From: JAHEJA01 sp965657215
GTDB lineage: Bacteria > Pseudomonadota > Alphaproteobacteria > Rhodobacterales > Rhodobacteraceae
Assembly: GCA_965657215.1 (NCBI GenBank)
Contig: CBFHNR010000003.1
Span: 123,136-187,135 of the forward strand
Direction: 5' to 3'
DNA length: 64,000 nucleotides
Made by a program: the position numbers and the translations under genes. The notes below the pieces were generated by a model. That model was not told where the DNA came from. It ran no database searches and saw only the letters and a list, made by a program, of their open reading frames with translations. Below are positions 55,428 through 62,692 of the stretch, piece by piece. How positions within the stretch are numbered: the first letter of the stretch is position 1; the number at the start of each line of letters is the position of its first letter.

Positions 55428-55751
55428 ATGGCTCATTCAAAAATCGCGACTTGTTGTTATTGTGGGACCCGCGCGGCTTTGACCTTGGCGGGGGACGAGC
55501 GGCATGAATTGGCCTGTGCATCTTGTGGCGCTCCGCTTCATGACCTCAAGAATATTCCTGTCTCGCAGCTCAATTCTGACAAACGTCCTAAAATGGACAA
55601 GGTCAAAACGTCCAAGGTAACGCCGCGCCAAACGTGGGAAGTCAAAACGAAAAAGCCGAAAAAACAGTCCAAGAGTTATTCGAAAAAGAAAAAGAAGAAA
55701 TCTGCCTTTTGGGACTTTGCCAAAGATGTGATCGAAGAAATCTTTGACTAA
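55428..55751 (+). CDS. Small zinc-ribbon protein with basic tail
   Basis: 107 residues. Two CxxC pairs, CCYCG near 9-13 and CASCG near 30-34, form a zinc ribbon. The second half is strongly basic (KTKKPKKQSKSYSKKKKKK) and ends with the amphipathic WDFAKDVIEEIFD. Nucleic-acid binding is likely but unproven. A conserved-hypothetical type. It precedes the ribH-like gene by 48 bases. Confidence 0.75.
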   Translation: MAHSKIATCCYCGTRAALTLAGDERHELACASCGAPLHDLKNIPVSQLNSDKRPKMDKVKTSKVTPRQTWEVKTKKPKKQSKSYSKKKKKKSAFWDFAKDVIEEIFD

Positions 55752-55799
55752 TGTGACCCAACCGATAGGGTGAGTGACGTAACAAGATATGGACAGATC

Positions 55800-56321
55800 A
55801 TGAGCCTCGATAATCCTTTACCAACGCCCAAATTTGATAAACCTGTCAAAGTATTGATCGCCGTCTCGAATGAGGCTCCAAGCGTCACCAATACGTTGTC
55901 CAAAGAGGCGATTGATGCATTAGAGGTGCTTGGCATTGGATGGGACCGTATTGATGTGCCGCGCCTTAACGAGCTTGGCCCCGCGATTGGCATTGCAGAG
56001 CGTATGAGTAATTTCGATGGATACATCGTGCTAGGGGCAACTGAAGTCCGTGGAACAGTGGCCTCGGATGTTGCTTTGCGAGAGGCGCATCACGCGTTGA
56101 CCTTGCTTGGGTTGCAAGGGCTTTGTGTTGGACATTCTGTGATTGCCGTAGACGCAAAGGTCGATGGCGCGCAAGAATATGAAAATAAAGGTCGTCAAGC
56201 TGTGGATGCGGCCTTGCATCTGATCGCTCTCAGCCGTAAGTGGGGCGCTCAGCGCAAGGGTATCGGTTTCAAACCGTCCTTGGAAGACTACCAAATAGCC
56301 AGCGGCGGCACGACAGCATGA
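55800..56321 (+). CDS. Lumazine-synthase-like protein with altered active site
   Basis: 173 residues, clearly RibH fold: FDKPVKVLIAV at the start, AIGIAERMSNFDGYIVLG, ALTLLGLQGLCVG, ALHLIALSRKWGAQRKGIGF. Sites for catalysis are replaced: the usual RGxTxHYE reads VRGTVASDV, so the catalytic histidine is gone; GALEVP reads RLNELGP; the aromatic residue of the first loop is lost. It still overlaps nusB (ATGA), the classic ribH-nusB position. It may be an inactive paralogue with a structural or new role; enzyme function here is doubtful. No RFN riboswitch or rib genes are adjacent. Confidence 0.85.
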   Translation: MSLDNPLPTPKFDKPVKVLIAVSNEAPSVTNTLSKEAIDALEVLGIGWDRIDVPRLNELGPAIGIAERMSNFDGYIVLGATEVRGTVASDVALREAHHALTLLGLQGLCVGHSVIAVDAKVDGAQEYENKGRQAVDAALHLIALSRKWGAQRKGIGFKPSLEDYQIASGGTTA

Positions 56322-56797
56322 CTCAGAATAGCAACCTTTCTGGAAACCAAATTCGCAAAATGAAATCAGCGAGCCGGCTTTATGCGGTTCAAGCTTTGTT
56401 TCAAATGGAGCATAGCGGTCAAACGACTGATGTCATTATTCGTGAATTTTTGGATTTTCGGTTTGGCGAAACCTATGAAGAAGGGTCAATGTTGGATGGC
56501 GATTTGGACCACTTCCGCAAAACGGTTGAAGATGCGGTTAATCATCAAGCCGCAATTGACCAGCTGACCGATCGCGCGCTTGTCGTAAAATGGCCATTGG
56601 GGCGTATCGATCCGACGTTGCGTGGATTATTTCGCGCGGCTGGCGCAGAAATGATGGAGGGGGATGCCCCCGCCAAAGTTGTTATTTCTGAATATGTGGC
56701 TGTTGCAGCAGCTTTCTTCCCTGAAGGGAAAGAAAGCAAATTCGTGAATGCCGTCCTTGATCACATGGCCCGTGAAGTCAAACCACAAGATTTCTAA
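56318..56797 (+). CDS. nusB: Transcription antitermination factor NusB
   Basis: 159 residues from ATG 56318, which overlaps the stop of the lumazine-synthase-like gene. All-helical NusB fold: SASRLYAVQALFQMEHSG, LGRIDPTLRGLFRAAGAEM and VVISEYVAVAAAFF are typical. With NusE it binds boxA RNA in rRNA antitermination. Ends convergent with the FMN reductase gene, 4-base overlap. Confidence 0.96.
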   Translation: MTQNSNLSGNQIRKMKSASRLYAVQALFQMEHSGQTTDVIIREFLDFRFGETYEEGSMLDGDLDHFRKTVEDAVNHQAAIDQLTDRALVVKWPLGRIDPTLRGLFRAAGAEMMEGDAPAKVVISEYVAVAAAFFPEGKESKFVNAVLDHMAREVKPQDF

Positions 56798-57333
56798 GTT
56801 AGACGTGTCTTGAGCGCCTCTGCCATTGCTTTGATAGCCGTGTCATAGCGCTGATTTGTCAGACCAGTATCGTCGAATTCGTTTTGCACGGAAGCGATGA
56901 TGACTGGCGGTAGTGAGATGATATCAGCGCCGAGGGCCATAACACAGGCTTTGGTCATATAGTGCGCGGTTTCTCCACCCGTGCGACCTGCAGCAGCGCT
57001 TACAAAGGCCACTGGTTTTTGCGCAAACGGTTTATGCGGGGTTCTACTTAGCCAATCTAAGCCATTTTTCAAGACACCTGTGATGCCCTTATTGTATTCA
57101 GGCGCCGCGATGATAACAGCATCAGCGGCTTTGATGTTTTGCGCGGCCTCGTCGATAATGTCAGGAACCCCAGAAGAGGCTTCAAGGTCACCATCAAAAA
57201 GGGGCCAATCCAGCCGGATTTCTTCAAAGGTTACGTCATCCCCCATCGCGTCAGCGACCAAATTCATAACGCGTCTATTAAATGAGCTTTTGCGCAGTGA
57301 TCCGCAGAGCCCGACAATCCGAAGCTTTGTCAT
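56794..57333 (-). CDS. NADPH-dependent FMN reductase family protein
   Basis: 179-residue flavodoxin-like protein. GSLRKSSFNR (about 11-20) binds the FMN phosphate, and PEYNKGITGVLKNGLDW (about 78-94) and AGRTGG complete the flavin site. This family (ChrR/azoreductase-like) reduces quinones or other compounds with NAD(P)H; the substrate is unknown. Directly upstream lies the probable structured RNA. Confidence 0.9.
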   Translation of the reverse strand: MTKLRIVGLCGSLRKSSFNRRVMNLVADAMGDDVTFEEIRLDWPLFDGDLEASSGVPDIIDEAAQNIKAADAVIIAAPEYNKGITGVLKNGLDWLSRTPHKPFAQKPVAFVSAAAGRTGGETAHYMTKACVMALGADIISLPPVIIASVQNEFDDTGLTNQRYDTAIKAMAEALKTRLT

Positions 57334-57355
57334 TTTGCATCCCTTAAAATTAAAG

Positions 57356-57516
57356 TGGCGGGCCCGTAGCGACCGTTGGGTTATCTCATTCCCGAGGACC
57401 TGTATGTACAGGTGGGCGTCAGGTAACTAGGCCAGGGCCAAGACAGAGCCAACTCCCTCGGAATTGCTTAAGGCCACCAGAATGCAACCGTATAACGAGA
57501 AGAACAGCACCCGCCA
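57356..57516 (+). ncRNA. ssrS: Probable structured RNA, 6S RNA-like
   Basis: A 161-base segment closed by perfect 7-bp ends TGGCGGG and CCCGCCA. Inside, GTTAT pairs with ATAAC and CCGAGG with CCTCGG, with a small hairpin (ACCTGTA-TG-TACAGGT) at the tip and an asymmetric open region, plus a TTGC/GCAA hairpin on the 3' side. A single long hairpin with a central bubble and about 160 bases is the plan of 6S RNA. A possible -10 TAAAAT lies at 57345-57350. Strand is not certain because the fold works on both; the minus strand has T-rich sequence past its end. Confidence 0.45.
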
Positions 57517-57655
57517 GCTACGCATGTAGGGCGTCTTGGGTGGCAATACAAGTTTATAGTGCCGTGCCGTTACCTAAGTTTAGGTGAATGTAAATTTATA
57601 TCCCAATTGGACTTGCCCAATAAGGGTGTCGGATTACTTAAACTTCAACCTTAAA

Positions 57656-57670
57656 GTTGTAGGGCTGTTC
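57656..57670. promoter_or_regulatory. SOS-box-like site before mmcB
   Basis: GTTG-N7-GTTC differs by one base from GTTC-N7-GTTC, the LexA box of alphaproteobacteria, and lies 17 bases before the mmcB start. mmcB is known as an SOS gene in Caulobacter, which makes the match more credible. Confidence 0.45.
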
Positions 57671-57687
57671 AGAGAGGTTAGAGTGAT

Positions 57688-58131
57688 ATGGCGGAAAAGG
57701 TCGACTTAGCACTACAACCGGGCCAGGTTTTGGCACGCGGGTGTGCGCGGCATTTGGCAAGTTTGGGATTTCAAACGATGCCAGAATTTGTTCCCACTCG
57801 AGGATTACGAGTGGATTTAATTGCCTTGGGCCCTGCGGATGAAATTTGGATAATAGAGTGCAAATCCAGTCGAGCAGATTTCCAATCAGACAACAAATGG
57901 CACAAATACCTTGAGTGGTGCGATCGGTTTTTTTGGGCTGTGGATGCGGATTTTGATGTCGATCTTTTGCCACCAGAGCATGGATTGATTATTGCGGATT
58001 CCTATTTTGGGGAAACGGTGCGCGAGGCGCCATTGCATAAACTGGCCCCAGCGCGGCGCAAGAAAGTGACGCGTATGGTGGCTGAGGCGGCCTGCCAGAG
58101 ATTGCGACGCCTGACCGATCCGCGATTGTAA
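57688..58131 (+). CDS. mmcB: MmcB-family DNA repair protein
   Basis: 147 residues. The core WIIECKSSRADFQSDNKWHKYLEWCDRFFW style segment has a nuclease-like ECK triad (near residues 57-59) with upstream acidic residues (RVDLIALG), typical of a restriction-endonuclease-like fold. In Caulobacter, mmcB is SOS-induced and contributes to mitomycin C resistance. An SOS-like box precedes it. Its stop is directly followed by the convergent DUF6324-type gene. Confidence 0.85.
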   Translation: MAEKVDLALQPGQVLARGCARHLASLGFQTMPEFVPTRGLRVDLIALGPADEIWIIECKSSRADFQSDNKWHKYLEWCDRFFWAVDADFDVDLLPPEHGLIIADSYFGETVREAPLHKLAPARRKKVTRMVAEAACQRLRRLTDPRL

Positions 58132-58329
58132 TTAACGTTTCTTGGAACTCATGACACGGGCGGCTTGTATGGCCGCCTGAAGCTCTTCTACGATTTCTTC
58201 CGCTTCTTCAGGTTCAAAGTCCATGGGGATTTCGAAGCCATTTCCAACAACATACAAACGAACCATGCCTTGGTCTGTTGGGCCAATCTGTAGATTAGCT
58301 TCGATGTCAGATTCGGTGTTGATACCCAT
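58132..58329 (-). CDS. Small acidic DUF6324-type protein
   Basis: 65 residues from ATG 58329 (AGGAGA upstream). One compact unit: IGPTDQGMVRLYVVGNGFEIPMDF then an acidic helix EPEEAEEIVEELQ and a basic end. This matches a small conserved family of Rhodobacterales of unknown function. The longer open frame up to 58446 is not needed. Convergent with and touching mmcB. Confidence 0.75.
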   Translation of the reverse strand: MGINTESDIEANLQIGPTDQGMVRLYVVGNGFEIPMDFEPEEAEEIVEELQAAIQAARVMSSKKR

Positions 58330-58478
58330 TTCGTCTCTCCTGAATGTTTGGATAAGCCAGTAAATTGCTCCAAGCGCTTTTGCAAGCGTAGGGCGGGATA
58401 GAAAAATATAGATTTCTTCGTTTTTCACCGCGGAATAGGGTTGCATTTCTGATGACGCAAAGCTATTTCAGCGCCAGT

Positions 58479-58555
58479 GCCGCCTTAGCTCAGTTGGTTA
58501 GAGCGCTGGTTTGTGGAACCAGAGGTCCTTGGTTCGAGACCAAGAGGCGGTACCA
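58479..58555 (+). tRNA. tRNA-His (anticodon GTG), without G-1
   Basis: 77 bases including CCA. Acceptor GCCGCCT pairs with AGGCGGT (G1-U72), discriminator A73, anticodon loop TTGTGGA. The base before G1 is T and position 73 is A, so the usual G-1:C73 pair is absent, as described for many alphaproteobacteria. Confidence 0.97.
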
Positions 58556-58630
58556 TCTTCCCCAAAAAATCAGAAATAGACTCGTATCCAAGGCTATGAT
58601 TTTACATGAATTTGGTGGATTGCCGGTCAT

Positions 58631-58659
58631 AAAAAAGGCCCAAACGATGTTGGGCCTTT
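58631..58659 (-). terminator. Intrinsic terminator after lepA
   Basis: Perfect stem AAAGGCCCAA/TTGGGCCTTT; on the minus strand it ends in TTTTTT. It lies just past the lepA stop. Confidence 0.92.
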
Positions 58660-58663
58660 GAGA

Positions 58664-60463
58664 TTAATCGTCCATTTTTAGGGCGGAGATAAACGCCTCT
58701 TGGGGAATATCAACTTTCCCGAATTGACGCATCTTTTTCTTACCCGCTTTTTGTTTGTCCAAGAGTTTGCGTTTACGTGACGCATCCCCACCGTAACATT
58801 TGGCCGTTACGTCCTTGCGCAAGGCGGCAAGTGTTTCGCGTGCAATAACTTTTCCGCCGATGGCTGCTTGGATTGGGATTTTGAACATGTGACGTGGGAT
58901 CAAATCCTTGAGCTTTTCACACATGGCGCGCCCCCGCATGTCGGCGCGGTCCCTATGCACCATTGTTGACAACGCATCTACAGGTTCATCGTTCACCAAG
59001 ATCGACATTTTGACCAAGTTGTCTGGACGATATTCGGTCATTTGATAGTCAAAGGAGGCATAGCCCTTGGTCACGGATTTCAAACGGTCGTAGAAATCAA
59101 AGACGACTTCGTTCAGCGGTAGATCATAGACCACCATCGCGCGGCTACCGGCATAGGTCAAATCCATCTGAAGTCCGCGGCGGTCCTGACAGAGTTTGAG
59201 AACATCGCCGAGATATTCATCAGGAACCATAATCGTCGCTTTAATACGTGGCTCTTCGAGGTGATCCACTTTGGACAAATCAGGCATATCTGCTGGATTG
59301 TGCAGCTCAATCATTTCGCCTGACTTCATGTAAACATGATAAATAACCGATGGCGCCGTGGTGATCAGCTCAATGTTATATTCCCGCTCGATCCGATCGC
59401 GAATAACTTCTAGGTGCAAAAGACCCAAGAAGCCACAACGGAACCCAAATCCCAGCGCGGCTGAGGTTTCCATTTCATAGCTGAAAGAGGCGTCATTCAA
59501 AGCAAGCTTTTCAATCGCATCGCGCAGGTCTTCGAATTCAGCGCTATCCACGGGGAAGAGACCACAGAATACGACAGGTTGGCTCGGTTTAAAGCCGGGC
59601 AGGGGAACATCGGTTCCCTTTTTGTCATGCGTGATTGTATCGCCGACACGGGTATCGCGAACTTGTTTGATTGAGGCAGTGATAAAGCCGATTTCACCTG
59701 GGCCGAGCTCATCCACATTTTCCATCTGAGGGCGGAACACGCCGATGCGGTCAATGTTATGCAAAGAGCCATTGGACATCATGCGGACTTTGTCGTTCTT
59801 TTTCATCACGCCGTGCATGATCCGCACGAGGACGACAACACCGAGATAGCTATCATACCAGCTATCCACCAACATCGCTTGCAATGGCGCGTCACGGTCT
59901 CCTTTGGGCGCTGGGAGGCGTTTTACAATCGCTTCAAGTGTTTCTTTGATGCCGATACCTGATTTTGCGCTCACCATAAGCGCATCAGAGGCGTCAATCC
60001 CAATCACATCTTCAATCTGTTCCGCAACACGCTCGCAATCCGTGGCAGGCAAGTCAATTTTGTTCAAAACAGGGACGATTTCGTGGTCCGCTTCAATGGC
60101 TTGATACACATTTGCCAAGGTCTGAGCTTCGACGCCTTGTGTGCTGTCCACAACCAAGAGCGACCCCTCAACGGCACGCATAGAGCGGCTCACTTCATAG
60201 GCGAAATCCACGTGACCTGGGGTGTCAATCAAGTTCAATACATAGATTTCCCCGTCATCGGCTTTGTAGTCGATGCGCACAGTGTTTGCCTTGATCGTGA
60301 TACCACGCTCACGTTCGATATCCATGCTATCCAATAGCTGGGCTTTCATGTCACGATCTGCAACAGTATTCGTCGATTGGATAAGCCGATCGGCCAAGGT
60401 CGATTTACCATGGTCAATATGCGCTACGATGGAAAAATTCCGGATTTTATCAAGCTCTGTCAT
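58664..60463 (-). CDS. lepA: Elongation factor 4 (LepA)
   Basis: 599-residue translational GTPase that acts on stalled or initiating ribosomes. G1 AHIDHGKST near residue 14, G3 DTPGHVDF near 80, G4 NKID near 135; the C-terminal half has the LepA-specific domain with RGRAMCEKLKDLIPRHMF and KCYGGDASRKRKLLDKQK. ATG 60463 gives the typical MTELDKIRNFSIVAHIDHGK start. Single gene with terminator. Confidence 0.97.
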   Translation of the reverse strand: MTELDKIRNFSIVAHIDHGKSTLADRLIQSTNTVADRDMKAQLLDSMDIERERGITIKANTVRIDYKADDGEIYVLNLIDTPGHVDFAYEVSRSMRAVEGSLLVVDSTQGVEAQTLANVYQAIEADHEIVPVLNKIDLPATDCERVAEQIEDVIGIDASDALMVSAKSGIGIKETLEAIVKRLPAPKGDRDAPLQAMLVDSWYDSYLGVVVLVRIMHGVMKKNDKVRMMSNGSLHNIDRIGVFRPQMENVDELGPGEIGFITASIKQVRDTRVGDTITHDKKGTDVPLPGFKPSQPVVFCGLFPVDSAEFEDLRDAIEKLALNDASFSYEMETSAALGFGFRCGFLGLLHLEVIRDRIEREYNIELITTAPSVIYHVYMKSGEMIELHNPADMPDLSKVDHLEEPRIKATIMVPDEYLGDVLKLCQDRRGLQMDLTYAGSRAMVVYDLPLNEVVFDFYDRLKSVTKGYASFDYQMTEYRPDNLVKMSILVNDEPVDALSTMVHRDRADMRGRAMCEKLKDLIPRHMFKIPIQAAIGGKVIARETLAALRKDVTAKCYGGDASRKRKLLDKQKAGKKKMRQFGKVDIPQEAFISALKMDD

Positions 60464-60690
60464 GATCATGCATATGAGTTGAAATTCAGGTTTGGTCAAG
60501 GTGAGAAAGCATTTTGCCTCACGTCATTTATCAGGAATTTGCCAAAATAATCATGGGAATTAGACTGATGATTACATTCCGTTGGCCAAGTTTTGCTTGC
60601 TCAAAGTATTGAATGTTGACGAGCCTCGCGATGTGTTAGGGTGGAAAACAGGCAGAAGGTAAAAATACCGACCCGTTTTAGAGGTAAATT

Positions 60691-60999
60691 ATGAACAAAG
60701 TTATGTATTTTAGTGTGCTTATTTTTGCACTTTGCGTGGCTCCGACAGGGTCGTCGGCAAGTGTTGTTAAAAACGCCTGTATGTCGTCGAGCGCTAAAAC
60801 AAAATCGAGGTCCTTGTGTACCTGCATTCAAGCGGCTGCAGATGCGACGCTGAATAATCGCGATCAACGCAAAACAGCCAAGATGATTGACGATCCCGAT
60901 TTGTCGCAACAAATCAAGGCATCAGATTCATGGAGCAATGAACGGTTCTGGGATCGCTACACAAAATTCAGCGAATTAGCGCAAAAATTCTGTTCCTAG
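60691..60999 (+). CDS. Small exported protein, unknown
   Basis: 102 residues, GAGGT before the ATG. A signal peptide ends about SSA-SVV (23). Mature part has four cysteines (NACMS, LCTCIQ, KFCS), a basic middle and an amphipathic end (SNERFWDRYTKFSELAQKF). Looks like a conserved Rhodobacterales periplasmic protein, but I cannot assign a function. Its end overlaps the convergent esterase gene by 4 bases. Confidence 0.7.
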   Translation: MNKVMYFSVLIFALCVAPTGSSASVVKNACMSSSAKTKSRSLCTCIQAAADATLNNRDQRKTAKMIDDPDLSQQIKASDSWSNERFWDRYTKFSELAQKFCS

Positions 61000-61751
61000 G
61001 ATAAATAGGCTCGCACCGTCGCTTCAAACTTTCGCGGCTTTTCCGCATGAAGCCAATGACCCGCCCCTGGAATTTTCGCGAATTTTGCATTTGGAAATTT
61101 CGACTTGATCACAGAACGATGCTCTGATTTGACGTAATTGCTCTCTGATCCTGATAAGAGCAATGTGTTTCCTTGGAACGTGCCTTCAATTTCTGGAAAG
61201 CCTAAAATATGGTGCATGTCCTTTGCCAAAACATCGAGGTTCAATTTCCAACCACGCGATTTGATATCCAAAGATTGCGTGAAAAAGCTACATAAAGCTG
61301 GATCATCTATAAACTTGGCGAGGGCTTCGTTTGCTTGGCTGCGTTTTTCAATAATGCTTAGGTCGACCGATTGCATGGCCTCGATATATTGAGATTGATC
61401 ATGCCCATAGGCCACAGGCGCAATATCTGCGATGATCAACCGATTGACCAGCTCCGGACGCGTCAACGCGAGCACCATTGCGGCCTTGCCGCCCATTGAA
61501 TGCCCTAGAACGTCCATTGGTTGCTCATTGGCTTCAATCACCTCAGCAAGGTCACGCGCCATATCACTATAGGAGTGGGTGTCAAACCAAGGACTATCGC
61601 CGTGGTTTCTCTGATCAACGGCGATAACGTCACGGTCCGTCGATAGTCTCTTGCTTATGACACCCCAATTTCGTGCTGAACCATAGAGCCCATGCACGAT
61701 CAACAACGGCTTGAGCGATCCTTCGCTTGCATGGCGGACGACATTGAGCAT
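60996..61751 (-). CDS. Alpha/beta hydrolase, YbfF-type esterase
   Basis: 251 residues. IVHGLYGSARNWG near residue 18 is the oxyanion-hole loop, LGHSMGGKAAM near 84 is the nucleophile elbow, and the late Asp/His (GSESNYV and GAGHWLHAEKP) complete the triad. YbfF-like cytosolic esterases of broad specificity match best. Divergent from the SRAP gene by 57 bases. Confidence 0.9.
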   Translation of the reverse strand: MLNVVRHASEGSLKPLLIVHGLYGSARNWGVISKRLSTDRDVIAVDQRNHGDSPWFDTHSYSDMARDLAEVIEANEQPMDVLGHSMGGKAAMVLALTRPELVNRLIIADIAPVAYGHDQSQYIEAMQSVDLSIIEKRSQANEALAKFIDDPALCSFFTQSLDIKSRGWKLNLDVLAKDMHHILGFPEIEGTFQGNTLLLSGSESNYVKSEHRSVIKSKFPNAKFAKIPGAGHWLHAEKPRKFEATVRAYLS

Positions 61752-61808
61752 GTTTCATATCCTATCTATGATTTACAAGTTTGGGTAGCGCAGGTTAACC
61801 TTCGTCCC

Positions 61809-62468
61809 ATGTGTGGACGTTTTGCAATAACTTTGCCCAATGATGCAATGGCTAACCTATTTCAGGCCGCACCTGCAAATGATTTGCCACAAACGCCCAA
61901 ATACAATGTCTGTCCTACTAATTCGGTCCATGTGATCGTTTCCGACACAGAAACGCGACGATTGACCAAAATGCGTTGGGGGTTTGTACCGCATTGGTAC
62001 ACGCATCTGAACGATGGCCCTTTGTTGATCAATGCCCGATCAGAAACGCTTGCTCAAAAACCAGCTTTTGCTCAAGCGTGCCGTCAACGACGCTGCATTA
62101 TTCCAGCGAGCGGGTTTTATGAATGGACAAAGGACAGCGCAGACAATCGCCTTCCATGGTATATTTACAATAAAGATCAAACACCAATCGCCTTTGCGGG
62201 TTTATACCAAGAGTGGGGCAGAGACGATGATCGCATTGCAACCTGCGCGATTGTCACAACTCTGGCCAATCAAACGCTTTCCACTATTCATAAACGCATG
62301 CCTGTGATTTTGGACGCGGCGGCTTGGCCAAAATGGCTTGGAGAAGAGGGCAAAGGGGCCGCTGTCTTGATGCGGCCCTCACCTGAGGGCGCTCAATTGT
62401 GCCATCGCGTTGATCCTGAGGTGAATTCCAACAAAGCTGAGGGACCTCAGTTGATCCATAAAATATAA
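61809..62468 (+). CDS. SRAP-family peptidase/abasic-site cross-linker (YedK/HMCES-like)
   Basis: Shields abasic sites in single-stranded DNA by covalent thiazolidine linkage. From ATG 61809 it has 219 residues and puts the catalytic cysteine at position 2 (MCGRF), which requires this start rather than the longer open frame. NARSETL holds the Asn, SGFYEW the Glu and STIHKRMPVIL the His of the active site. No associated SOS genes beside it. tRNA-Gly follows. Confidence 0.95.
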   Translation: MCGRFAITLPNDAMANLFQAAPANDLPQTPKYNVCPTNSVHVIVSDTETRRLTKMRWGFVPHWYTHLNDGPLLINARSETLAQKPAFAQACRQRRCIIPASGFYEWTKDSADNRLPWYIYNKDQTPIAFAGLYQEWGRDDDRIATCAIVTTLANQTLSTIHKRMPVILDAAAWPKWLGEEGKGAAVLMRPSPEGAQLCHRVDPEVNSNKAEGPQLIHKI

Positions 62469-62529
62469 ATTTCGTATAACTTGGCGCTTGACGGTGCTCT
62501 AACCTTGTTTTATCACCCGTCCACACTGA

Positions 62530-62603
62530 GCGGGTATGGTGAAATGGTATCATAAGAGCCTTCCAAGCTTAAGGCGCGGGTTCGATTCCCGCTACCCGCT
62601 CCA
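62530..62603 (+). tRNA. tRNA-Gly (anticodon TCC)
   Basis: 74 bases including CCA. Acceptor GCGGGTA/TACCCGC, discriminator T, anticodon loop CTTCCAA, T arm GCGGG/CCCGC. Close to E. coli tRNA-Gly TCC in the anticodon and T arms. Confidence 0.96.
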
Positions 62604-62634
62604 GTTTATCCTTTTCCCACATATACTTCTCTTT

Positions 62635-62690
62635 TTGATAAATATCCTCGGGGGAACTGCGCTTGCGCAGTGGGGGCAGAGGCCCCCGAA
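62635..62690. repeat. Palindromic GC-rich element (REP-like or terminator)
   Basis: Two hairpins: ACTGCGC-TT-GCGCAGT nested with outer GGGGG...CCCCC arms, preceded by ATATCCTCGGGGG. Similar intergenic palindromes occur widely in Rhodobacteraceae. It may end transcription from both sides. Confidence 0.5.
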
Positions 62691-62692
62691 AT

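Larger units (their letters stand above)
57334..57687. other. Gene-free region holding a structured RNA and the mmcB promoter
   Basis: 354 bases without a reading frame of quality. It contains the probable 6S-like RNA at 57356-57516 and a GTTG-N7-GTTC box at 57656-57670 before mmcB. The rest (57517-57640) includes a small CTAC-GCAT-GTAG hairpin but nothing I can name. Confidence 0.5.

Noticed and set aside
57356..57516. tmRNA
   Set aside because: No tag reading frame, T-arm or alanine acceptor pattern was found on either strand.
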